Shown one piece after another: positions 1-9,750 of a DNA stretch of 64,000 nt. The translations under genes and the position numbers were made by a program. The stretch is taken from contig CM028919.1 of NCBI GenBank assembly GCA_016801845.1, positions 1,161,001-1,225,000 on the forward strand, given 5' to 3'. How positions within the stretch are numbered: the stretch's first letter is position 1; every line of letters begins with the position of its first letter. The notes under the pieces are model-generated. The model did not search any database, was not told where the DNA came from, and saw only the letters and a program-made list of their open reading frames with translations. The DNA is from Polydactylus sextarius (lineage: Eukaryota > Chordata > Actinopteri > Polynemidae).

Positions 1-814
1 AGGTTTTGTCACACACAGGTCAGACACTTCACAAAGGTACAGTTGAGTGGTGCACCGTGGAGCAGTGAGATCTCTGGTTTGTTCACTGCTGTGATTCATA
101 TCTATCTAGTCTCAGCTGTGTGATTGACATCCTGCTTACAAAGTAAAGGAAGATTTTGGTCCTGGCTGACACATGTGGTCCTTTCCTCTTTTCCTCCCTT
201 TGAACCAGGATCATCCAACCAGCCGCTGTCTGTCCTTCAGTCCAGACTGTGGGTAGAGAGAATGATTGTGCTTTCAGTGTAACTCTACCTTTTATTATTG
301 AGTGTTCTCCCTCTGTGCACACTTTACAGAGTAAACTTTTCTTTTGTTGTTCATTTAAAACTCCCATATTTGAATAGTTCCTCTGTGTGCTATGTTCTGC
401 TTGTTTTAAATGTGCTTCATAAGTAAACTCGATTTGGTTTGGTTTCATTAGATTGATGTCATTAATCTTGTGCTGTGCATCATGCTTACTGGGATGTTTT
501 GCTTGGCCTGTGTGGTCTAAATGTCACTGTCATCCACCCGATCTAAATATAGGATGTGCTCAGAACTACCTCTCTCTATCTGTATGAAAATAAAACCTTA
601 AAACACTTTCAGTGATCCGACTCTTGTGTCACTGCCAAGTTTGATATGTTACAACTTCTGAATAAAATCTACATTTCCTGTTTTATTTACGACTTGGATG
701 TGCACATTAACAACATTTGCAAGTCAAAATTGTAAACAGGGAAGTGTCCTTGTTGTCTGAGTGTCTTGTGGAGACTTTGAATTTGTTTGCTAAACTGAGG
801 CTGTTCATCTGATT
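1..814. other. No gene recognised; possible polyA sites of an upstream transcript
   Basis: I see no coding exon here. AATAAA hexamers at 589-594 and 661-666 on the plus strand, in AT-rich sequence, could be the 3' end of a plus-strand gene lying left of the window. The longest frame (minus strand, 83-448) has no recognisable domain and looks random. Confidence 0.3.
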
Positions 815-829
815 TTAATATTGGCAGAA

Positions 830-1110
830 GACAACACATTTCACAGGCTCTTTACTTCCATTACATCGTCCCAGGGCCAACAGTCCAGCTGTCCCTCTGC
901 CCACCGTCCAGGAGCGTCCCCAGTCTAGATAAAAAATTATAATCTCTCTACCCTGAGGTCTCCTACCAGCTGGACATAACCGGAAAACCTCCATCAGAAG
1001 GCTCCTCATCACTTTCACACACCACCTCAACAGGCACCTTTCAACATTAAGGTTGCTTTGAACATACAGCAGCAGTTTTTCCCTCCGGCTCAGATCTCTC
1101 TTTCCCTGAC
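830..1110 (-). mobile_element. Degraded non-LTR retrotransposon (LINE) ORF fragment
   Basis: The minus-strand translation contains VERCLLRW and, shortly after, a PAGRRPQGR-like basic stretch. These resemble the C-terminal end of the endonuclease/reverse-transcriptase ORF of a LINE family very common in fish genomes, where 'SQLRWFGH' is followed by a proline/arginine-rich 'GRRPRGR' segment. The copy has lost the flanking coding sequence and is a fossil. A second fragment of the same kind lies at 52060-52235 on the other strand, where the same motif is easier to see. The family assignment comes from memory of the motif, not a search. Confidence 0.45.
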
Positions 1111-3361
1111 AGTCTGGCACATATACCTGCTATGTTGCAGAAGTTACGCCAATTTCCTTTTTTTCAACAACCTTCTTTTTATTCTAAAACTACCTGTTGC
1201 TGTAGAAAACTACAACCCTGCTTAACATTTTAGATTCTGTTAAAAATCATTTAAAACTCATTTGCATTTCTCTACAGCAAGTGAACTTTTTTGTTAATTT
1301 CCTCCACATTATTATTCTACCTGACACATGGGCTTAATGTAGTTTGATTCCTTTGACATTACAGATATATATTACATCAGTATTTCCAACACCTTTTACA
1401 TATGTTGACTATGTCATACAAAGGTGAGAAGTGTTCTTAATCAGAAAATAAATGCACTTTACTTTGACAAAATCGTGAAAAGAACCAGGCTTAAAGGTGA
1501 AATGTGGAGATGTAGACAAAAGTACAGCCAATGTGAATGTAACCCAAATCACAGGGAGGCAATTACTTTAGTTTCTTAACCCACAGCCTTCATTTTCTGG
1601 ACAGGTTGTGGGTTGTTTGAAGGCTTCAAACCTTCCACAAAAAGGACTTCATCACTTCTGATATGTCACAGCATGTGAGGGTAATGGACTCAAGTGCTAC
1701 CCACATTAAATCTGAATCAGGCTGCTGTTTTCAGGGAATGTATGTTGTGCATAGCCACTGGATAAAAAAAAAAATCTCTGAGTCTCTGTTATAACGTCGG
1801 GGTCAAGGTTTAAACTAAATAACAGTTAAGACCAGATGATTTGTTCAGTGTGAGTGTCAGTAAATGTTGCGATCCAGGTTTGCAAAATAAGCTGGGTTTT
1901 AAATATGTGGTTAATGTTGGGCTGGGTCGCCAGGTAACTGCTAAATTAGTGCAAGTCTGTGTGATGTCCTCAAAAGTAACATATGTCCATTGCCTCCTTT
2001 CAGTTGTGTGTCATTGTCATCAATACAGCATCGACAGCTGATTGAGCTGAGCAGCCGAACTATAATTAAGTTCTTGTTGTCTCAGCATCGCTGCATACAC
2101 CCGTCCCTTTCACCTCATGCAGCATCTTTGTCCCACAGCTCTTCTTCTCCCTTCCTCACAGTATGAACATCAGCAGTAAAGCCAAACATTAGTATCCCAA
2201 ACTATAACAACCAGCAGTGATCAGTGTTTAACCAACATGTTTAATGAAAGACACAATAGCGGTCAGAAAACTGCCAAATCTGCCAACACTGACTGGCTAT
2301 GCACTGGTGCTCACACCGTAGTTATTTTAGTCAGCACGGGGTGAGCATTTATCTTACATCTAAAATGCACCATTCTACACAGTGGAAGCCATAACGCAGC
2401 AGTTTTATTGCCCAAAGGGAAGAAAAAAACCTCCTGTAGTGATTTTTTTTTTTTGACAGACTCTGTCAGAAAGAGCCACTAACACATTGATTGACTGACA
2501 AACATTTAGGCACATTAGTATTGTATTGTTTAAATGATTTTGATTGAGCTTAGTGTGGTGAATGTGACCGAACATGATCTGAAACATGTGTTTATCCTGA
2601 CAACCAGGACCTCTTGGTCATGAATGTTGGAAACATGTCAAATTTACAACATCTTCAACGACACAGATTTATGGAGCTGAAAAACAGTAAACAATAGAAA
2701 AAAAGAAGCAAAGTCAAATAACAAGCCTATTGACATGAAAGGAATACAGTTATCGGCACCACAGTGAGTTACACATGTGATGTTAGCGTGAAACTACTGT
2801 CACAACTAATGATATAATAATTATAATTATAGTAATTATAGTGTAATCTTTAACACTGTATTTCAGAACTGATTAAGTGATTTTCGGGAAACTGAAGTTG
2901 TTTTCCTGTAAATAGGTTAGACCTGCAGTGTCATGCTTACGTGTGTTACCTGCACTAACAAACATGGCAGGAATGGTTCCATTGTCAAACTATGCAGACC
3001 TGAGTGGCAGGAAGTTGGATGAATGACAAGCATCTTACTCGTGACCTGACAAACTGGCTGATGGAAAGCACTGGGCTGTGAGGTGTCTAGTACACAGCTG
3101 GCCTCTTTACAGAACAAGAGATGACATATGCGTTGATGAATGCTTCATTAGTGCTTAAAGGTATGAGCTGATTTCTGTACATGAAACATCTGTATTAAAT
3201 TCCGGTAGCTAGGTGTGTGTGACCTGCTGAGATTAGATTTAAAAAAAAAAAAACATGCTGGATTTCCTGCTGCTCAAACATTCCAGACTGGAAGAAGAAG
3301 AAAGACAGGGAGAAGGAACGCCCATATGAGATAAGAAAGTGTCACGAAGAAAACAAATCTT
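1111..3361. other. Intergenic, no gene seen
   Basis: AT-rich unique-looking sequence with short homopolymers (for example poly-T near 2445 and poly-A near 3240). No exon with family resemblance or paired splice sites was found on either strand. The last part, just before 3362, is purine-rich and forms the proximal upstream region of the first GIMAP gene. Confidence 0.4.
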
Positions 3362-3367
3362 TATAAA
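3362..3367 (+). promoter_or_regulatory. TATA box of the first GIMAP-like gene
   Basis: TATAAA lies 44 bp before the ATG at 3411, so transcription would start about 15-20 bp before the ATG, giving a very short 5' leader. The next nucleotides CATCATACGAC could contain the start site. The match is exact and the distance is right for a TATA-driven promoter, but start-site data are needed to confirm it. Confidence 0.45.
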
Positions 3368-3410
3368 CATCATACGACACACAACGGCAGGATCCTTTCA
3401 GCTTTTCATC

Positions 3411-4020
3411 ATGAGCACGGTCAACTACCACGGTAAGAGTCTATTATTCTGATAAAATGACAGTTCATTTTAGTGATGTGTATTCTAGCCACAGATTTTA
3501 CTTAACATTAACATTAACACATTATTATACATTATTCTCAGGGTTTTTTTTTTTTTTTTCATTCCAGCATCAGAATCGCAGATTAAACACAGAGAATATT
3601 TGAGCTGTAAACTAAGTGACGCAACTGTATTCTGACGAGAAACATCTGCTGCTGTTTGTATTGACAATTCTCTCAGATTTGTAAAACTGTTAAAGGCCAC
3701 ACACGGTTTTAATTCGGCATGAATTTTGTAAGGTCATTGCAGACATACGGTCACCTCAGAGGAGCATGGCTACAACATGATTTTTAGAAAAAACTTTAAA
3801 ATGTGTATGAATATAATTATAGTGCAATATACTTTGTTGTCTTGGTTTGAAATAATGGTATTGGTATTAATAATGGGCTGAACTTGAGGTTGTTTAGATG
3901 GAGTGGAAGGTTTTTCCAAAGCTACTAAACCATCAGAGATGTAGAGAGTAGAGACACGTAAACTTTATATTTTCTAATTCAGAGAAAGTGTGTCTGCTGT
4001 TGTGGTTATTGTTTCTTTTC

Positions 4021-4055
<35 letters not shown>

Positions 4056-5267
4056 AACAAGAAAACAATCACAGACTTGGCAAACCTGTTGGATAACATC
4101 AGAGATGCACTGCCACCATTGGGCTAATCAATGGCTGCTTTCTGGTTCACTGATAGCATCTTCAGAGAAGTAACACAGCCATAAAAAATAAAAAAAAAAA
4201 CATGTAGTAAACTGAGATTTGAGATCGCAGACACACACACACACACACACACACACATGCACACACTGTATGATGTGGTGTATTTGTGTCCAACAGGGTT
4301 CGAAGAGACCACTTATTCATATGAAAGGCGGCTCGTTCTTGTTGGGAAGACTGGAGTAGGGAAGAGCGCAGCAGGAAACACCATCTTAGGGAGAGAAGCG
4401 TTTGAGTCGGAGCTGTCTCCATCCTCCCTGACATCTGAGTGTCAGAAGGCCAGGGGAGATGTTGGGGGTCGAAAGGTCGCTGTCATTGACACTCCGGGAC
4501 TTTTCGATACTAATATCACCCAAGAGGAAGTGCTGAAGAGGATCAAGATGTGCATTTCTTTGGCTTCCCCGGGGCCTCATGCCTTCCTGGTGGTTCTTCA
4601 GCTGGGCAGGTTCACGCAGGAGGAGAAGGAAACCGTCAAGATGATCCAGACCACCTTCGGTGAAGAAGCTGCCAGGTACACACTGGTGTTGTTCACTCAT
4701 GGAGACCAGCTAAAGAGGCAAACCATCGAGGATTATATTTCCGATAGTGACGACCTAAAAGCCATCATTAAGAGCTGCTACAATCAATACCACGTCTTTA
4801 ACAATGAAATCAAAGACCCCAAACAAACCAGTCGTCTCCTGGACAAAATTGACAGCATGACAAGAGATAATGGTGGGGGTCACTACACCAATGAAATGTT
4901 CATGAAAGCAGAAGAAGCCATAGAGAAGGAGAAAAACCGCCTTCTGAAGGAGATGGAAGAGGAGAAGAAAAGAGAGCTGGAGGAGCTGAGGGCCAAATAC
5001 ACAGAGAAGGTTTACCTGCAGAAGGAGGAGATCCGAGTACATACGAGATACGAGTATCAAGCCAGAGTTCGGGCTGAACAATCAAATGACTTCACTTCTT
5101 CTCCAGCAATTGCTATAGCAACGGCCTGTGGCGCTGCTGTTGGAGGTCTGCTTGGAGTTGCCGGAGGCCCAGTTGGTCTGTTAGTCGGAATTGCGGCTGG
5201 AGCAGCGGCTGGAGCAGCTGTCGGAGCTATAACAGTGAAGGTCTCAGAGCGTTGCCATGTGCAGTGA
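3411..5267 (+). CDS. GIMAP/AIG1-family GTPase with C-terminal glycine-alanine-rich hydrophobic segment
   Basis: Two coding exons, 3411-3432 and 4297-5267, phase-1 junction (donor G|GTAAGA, acceptor CCAACAG), giving about 330 aa. The first exon supplies ATG plus MSTVNYH. The frame running back to 4257 inside the intron is not used. The AIG1 GTPase domain starts at once: P-loop GKTGVGKS (24-31), DTPG (72-75), the GIMAP conserved box LGRFTQEEKETV (110-121) and the G4-type THGD (141-144). A charged Glu/Lys-rich coiled-coil-like stretch (about 215-265) follows. Residues about 277-323 form a Gly/Ala/Val-rich hydrophobic segment that could insert in membranes. GIMAPs (immune-associated nucleotide-binding proteins) are septin-like GTPases of immune cells. 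A close tandem copy follows at 6181-7026. Which GIMAP number this corresponds to cannot be said. Confidence 0.9.
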
Positions 5268-5284
5268 GGACAGTCGGACATGCA

Positions 5285-5313
5285 GTTAAATCGTGCAATG
5301 TTGCACGATTAAC
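5285..5313 (+). other. 3'UTR stem-loop just after the GIMAP stop codon
   Basis: The arms GTTAAATCGTGCAA and TTGCACGATTAAC are reverse complements apart from one bulged A and are separated by only 2 bp (TG). The hairpin begins 18 nt past the stop codon, inside the predicted 3'UTR. A polyA signal AATAAA follows at 5405-5410. The function is unknown; it could be an RNA-stability element or chance. Confidence 0.5.
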
Positions 5314-5404
5314 ACTTTAACACTGTCTTTAACTTGTGTAATATATTACCATTGTTGTATTCACTATGAAGGAATGTTTGAATTATTATGTATGTAGCAT
5401 GTAC

Positions 5405-5410
5405 AATAAA
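5405..5410 (+). terminator. Polyadenylation signal of the first GIMAP-like gene
   Basis: Canonical AATAAA 138 nt after the stop codon at 5267, in AT-rich sequence followed by GT/T-rich DNA near 5437-5455 that could serve as the downstream element. Confidence 0.5.
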
Positions 5411-5413
5411 CGA

Positions 5414-6180
5414 TCTGGAATTGTATACGGTGATTCTGTACATTTGTTTAGTTGTTGCACAGGTATAATGAAGGAGAAAATTATCATGACTCAAGGACAC
5501 AGTTAGAGGATCAAACAGTTCACTGTTACTGAAAGCTTAGCCACCAAAAACAAGCAAACAAAGGTCAAATGTGAGGGGTGGTGATGATGGCCAGGCTGGA
5601 GTCAGCAACAGGAGATCAGGAGTTCAGGAAAAATACAAAACCAAGCAGGTGACAGGTAATCAGGCAGAGAACAGGTTGGAAAGCTGCAGCGGGTAAAACA
5701 TGATGGACAGTCTGACAGGGAATGAAGCATCTGTGATGAAACCTATGAAGGAAACAGTAACAGGAGGACAAGAGGATGTAGGAATCAGGTGACTGGGAAT
5801 GACGGGTGGGAAAGGACCGCTGGGGTTACTAGAGGACAGACAGGAGTGGCAGGATGTGAAATGAAAACAGGCAGTCATGGATGAAACTCAGTGTTTTGTT
5901 ACAACAGACCGTGTTGACCCTGCTGTGTGTGACTCTCAAATTCAAACCCTGACAAAGGACAAAGTTTTACCTCACATACACTTTCATTAAACCAAAATAG
6001 TGCTTTTATAAAACAGGCGTTCTTACAAGTACAGTGTGTGCTGATGGTGATGAAGGAATATGTCACCCAGTCGCTCACTGGTGTGCTTTTAATAGTTTTT
6101 GGATACAGTGGAACAGCTCTGTGGCTCAGAGAAACACACACATACACACCTGTTAGCAGGATACATCTAACTGAGGTCAA
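5414..6180. other. Spacer between the two GIMAP genes
   Basis: The part at 5560-5880 is strikingly purine-rich on the plus strand (runs of CAGG/GGAG/ACAGG) and looks like an old dispersed repeat, but I cannot name a family. I found no separate short first exon for the second GIMAP gene here that ends in phase 1 with a good donor. Confidence 0.35.
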
Positions 6181-7026
6181 ATGTATCCCACTGAACAACA
6201 CCAGCAGCAACAGCAGAACAAACAGATGAAAGCAAAGATTTCGCTGTGTTTTATTTCAACAGGATCTTGTAGGGAGAGGAAGAGAGATGACCTCCGGATC
6301 GTCTTGGTGGGGAAGACTGGAGCAGGGAAGAGCGCAGCAGGAAACACGATACTAGGAAGAGAAGCATTTGAATCTGAGCTGTCTTCTTCTTCTTGGACCT
6401 TTCGATGCAAAAGAGCAGAGGGTGAGGTTGGAGGTCGACAGGTGACTGTCATCGACACGCCAGGGCTGTTTGATACTAAATTAACCCAAGAGGACGTTTT
6501 GAACCGGATAGGGATGTGTATGTCACTATCTGCTCCTGGTCCTCATGCCTTCCTACTGGTTCTGAGGCTGGGCAGGTTCACACAGGAGGAGAAAGACACT
6601 GTCAAGTTGATTCAAAATACATTTGGTGAAGAGGCAGTTAAATACTCACTAGTGTTGTTCACTCATGGAGACAAACTGAAGAAACAAACGATTGAAAGCT
6701 TTGTTTCGAAGAGCGAAGAACTCACAGAGCTCATTGATGCATGCTACGGACGATATCATGTCTTCAACAACCAGGTAAACGACCAGGAACAGATTAACCA
6801 GCTCCTGGAGAAAATTGACAGAATGACAGCTGACAACGACGGACGACACTACACCAAAAAGATGTTCAAAAAAGCAAAGAAAGCCACAAAGAGAGAGAAA
6901 AGACGACTTTCAAAGGAGGTGAGGGCAGCAGAGCAGCAGAGGAGGAACACCCTGAAGGCTGAGGTCCGCAGAGAGTTGAATTTAACCGGTGAGTCCAGGA
7001 AACATGGTAAATGTGTCCTACAGTAG
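6181..7026 (+). CDS. Second GIMAP/AIG1-family GTPase (tandem duplicate), start uncertain
   Basis: The open frame runs 6181-7026, but a strong acceptor (TTTTATTTCAACAG) at 6249-6262 sits where the main exon of the neighbour begins, so the real exon is probably 6263-7026 in phase 1, with the 5' coding exon unidentified. Read from the in-frame ATG at 6181 it would be a 281-aa single-exon protein with an odd Gln-rich leader. The AIG1 motifs are complete: GKTGAGKS, DTPG, LGRFTQEEKDTV, LFTHGDKL. Much of the G domain is near-identical to the first GIMAP gene. The C-terminus is a basic Lys/Arg-rich helix that lacks the Gly/Ala-rich hydrophobic tail of the neighbour. A good donor (ACCG|GTGAGT at 6988/6989) close to the stop suggests that an isoform may splice onward. 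It could be expressed or be a 5'-truncated duplicate. Confidence 0.8.
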   Translation: MYPTEQHQQQQQNKQMKAKISLCFISTGSCRERKRDDLRIVLVGKTGAGKSAAGNTILGREAFESELSSSSWTFRCKRAEGEVGGRQVTVIDTPGLFDTKLTQEDVLNRIGMCMSLSAPGPHAFLLVLRLGRFTQEEKDTVKLIQNTFGEEAVKYSLVLFTHGDKLKKQTIESFVSKSEELTELIDACYGRYHVFNNQVNDQEQINQLLEKIDRMTADNDGRHYTKKMFKKAKKATKREKRRLSKEVRAAEQQRRNTLKAEVRRELNLTGESRKHGKCVLQ

Positions 7027-7476
7027 GAGAGAGAGGTGTCCTGTCTATTCACAGGCAGGTGAAGAGATGTGGCTCAAGATCCTTTTATCCACTTCCCCTA
7101 ACCGGCACTCAGACACAGACTGTATGTTGTTGTACAACCAGGTTGTGAAAGGTTGTGATTGATTTCTGTCAGAGAGAATGCTTGCTGCAGGACGTAACAG
7201 CATCTTTGACTGTCCACTGCCAGCCACAAAGAACATGAGTCACCCGAGTGTTGCAGAGGCATGTATTTTTGAACACGTCGAAGCAACAGTCAAAACCCTT
7301 TCAGATTATCAATTCGCAATCATAAAAAAAGAAAAGAAAAGAAAATCCAGAAAATCTCCACAAAGAATTTGTCCTTCCTTTTATTTATTTGTCGTGAAAC
7401 TTTCTGTTACAGTTATAATATAGGTTTAGTATGCTGATATATTGCTGTGGGTACGTGTATAAATAATTATGTGATT

Positions 7477-7478
<2 letters not shown>

Positions 7479-7534
<56 letters not shown>
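7479..7534. repeat. (CA)n(TA)n compound microsatellite
   Basis: An uninterrupted AC run passes directly into an AT run. Confidence 0.9.
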
Positions 7535-7538
<4 letters not shown>

Positions 7539-8186
7539 ATAATGTCCATTTCACCAAGTGCACTTCAGTTGACGTGGTCTAAAAATACTAAAAACACATA
7601 ATCATTCCTGTTTAAATAATAATGTCAGACATTTCCTCCCCATGCTGTGGATTGGTGAGTTATTTTGCCTCCTGGTCCCTCATCTTCTGGGGTTGTAGAT
7701 ATTTTACGGTTTGTAGCTGTGGTCTCTGCTTTCTCACAGCAGCAGCAGCAAGCGTGTGTGTGTGTGTGTGTGTGTGTGGGCTGGAGAGGGCCATGGTGCA
7801 GTTCATGGTATTTTATCTTTAATCAGTACAGAGTGAAGTCTATTCATGTGGTGAATATAGATGAGTCGGTCACAGTAGATGATAATCTGCAGTAAAAATG
7901 TGCTTTGACCCTGACAGACCTGATTATTATTGTAATGAAAGTATGTACTGTATTTTTTTTGTTTGTTTGTTTGTCAATAACAGGAAATAACACTGTATAG
8001 ACTATACAGCTTTATTTTCTATAATGGGCATTTTATTTGATTTACATTCAATAAGTGACATAAAGTGATGGACACATTTTCATTGTTACGACATATGTTT
8101 ATAATAACATGCAGGACGGTCTTATTACATATTTTCTGCATATATGTTTGTATACTCAAGAAATATTCATTGTACAAGAACATGTA

Positions 8187-8201
8187 CTCTCTCTCTCTCT
8201 C

Positions 8202-8243
<42 letters not shown>
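8187..8243. repeat. (CT)n(TA)n compound microsatellite
   Basis: About nine CT units, a short GTATA junction, then a long TA run. Confidence 0.9.
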
Positions 8244-8249
<6 letters not shown>

Positions 8250-9382
8250 AATGTCAATGCCAAGATTCAACTTTCATTCGGTTCAGCTGTAAATTCACTC
8301 TATTTTGATGTTTTGATGGGGCTGTAATGAATGATACTGTGAATTATATTAAGTAAACAGAAGCAGACAGTGTGTCCACTGCTCCAGCTGCAGCCAAACA
8401 TTGGGTGGACAACAGCGACACCTCGTGGCCGGGTCCTTTATTGCACCTCAATGAAACTAAGTTGCAGTGACCGATGAAAAGTCTGGTGTAGGTTGAAAGA
8501 CAAACATTAACAAAAATCCTAAAACGATTAGTGATTCTGATTCTGTTTGTCTTGTATATAAGCAATGTAAGTATAAAAATAATAAAAAAAAATGTCAGGC
8601 TACGGTGTAAATTTAAAGGTAGTTTCTTCTTTTTGTTAAACATCTTGTATTTCATTTCTTTACTTTTTCAAATACGTCATTTTTTTTAAACAATATTCAT
8701 TAATTTCCAGTGCACAGTATTTCTAGTATTTACCTATATTTGACCTTTACACATCTTCACTGTGTGTAAAAAAGGAAATCTTGTATTCTTTTCTATTATG
8801 TCCCTTTGATTACCAGTTTACCAGATCAATAAGATCAAATACAATCAACTAATAACGTATAATGTATGGATATGTTAAATCTGTTTTTAGTCCCCATCAC
8901 ATCTGAATGAAGCAGCCTTCATTAAAGGTGTAAGAACACAATATGGTGGTAAACTTCCCTCTTTCTGGCAGAAACAGGAAATGTCCTAACTTTCTGTAAC
9001 TGTGGTAACAGCACACTGGACACTTTTCTAACCTAATAAAGGATTCTACATAAGAAACAGTGTGGTGGGTCGTTATGTTCAAAACGCTCTTTCAGATTCA
9101 TTTGAACTGTGTCACCTGCTGTGCCTCAGAGGAAGTTTTGATGTTCTTTATAGAAAAAGAATTTTAGTGAAAAATGAATGATTCTCAGGATGAGGGTTAG
9201 TGCGCCCTCTGCTGCAGTGGCAGCACTTTGTCTTGAGACAGAACAACACCACAGAGAGGTCATGTTCTCAGAGAAAAAAACACTAACAGTTAACTACTAA
9301 ACAGCTGTAATATTATGTTGTTTGTGATGAACTACACCACAGACTGACCAAGATGAACGTGCTGTGTGTCACGCGCCCACCT

Positions 9383-9607
9383 GTCACATGATCACAGGCA
9401 GTTACGGCGGTTTCCTCACGTGCTCATTGTCAGGTCAGGTCAGAGCGGTTTTTGTGTCAGGTAGGACTTGGAGTCATCTACCCTCTAGTGGCAGAACGTG
9501 AACCCTCCTCTGCTCAAACGAGCTGACGCTTGACAATCTCTGCTCGAGAGTGTCTGAGTTTTCCCCCTAAAAGAAAAGAAAAGTAAGCAAGATCTGTGCT
9601 AACATAA

Positions 9608-9645
<38 letters not shown>

Positions 9646-9680
9646 CATCACGTGACCGCACAGCAACGCTGTCATGTGAC
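9383..9680 (+). promoter_or_regulatory. galc promoter with E-box/CLEAR-like sites
   Basis: Within 370 bp of the galc ATG there are four E-box-type sites: GTCACATGAT (9383-9392), CACGTG (9417-9422), ATCACGTGAC (9647-9656) and GTCATGTGAC (9671-9680). The last two differ by one base from the TFEB/TFE3 CLEAR consensus GTCACGTGAC, and the fourth is also a classical MITF/TFE M-box. CLEAR sites clustered near start sites are typical of lysosomal genes, which fits galactosylceramidase. A TA microsatellite (9610-9642) separates the two groups. Use by TFEB is inferred. Confidence 0.5.
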
Positions 9681-9750
9681 AAGAAGTAGGCGTGAACGTG
9701 CGCTCAGCAGCAAAGCACGCGCCTCCCCTTCATATCGCCGGTCCAGCAGG

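Larger units (their letters stand above)
7027..9382. other. Intergenic DNA between GIMAP cluster and galc
   Basis: No exon recognised. It contains compound microsatellites (7479-7534 CA then TA; 7755-7778 GT; 8187-8243 CT then TA). The short frames overlapping these repeats are repeat translations. Confidence 0.4.

Noticed and set aside
4257..4296. Start of the first GIMAP at the ATG at 4257
   Set aside because: It lies in a CA repeat inside the intron; a clean acceptor at 4296/4297 and an upstream exon at 3411 with matching phase explain the gene better.
4386..5281. Long minus-strand frames across the GIMAP coding exon
   Set aside because: They are antisense shadows of the GTPase; no family resemblance.
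9652..9750. N-terminal extension of the galc frame back to 9652
   Set aside because: It starts with GTG, not ATG, overlaps the CLEAR-like promoter sites, and the ATG at 9751 opens a proper signal peptide.
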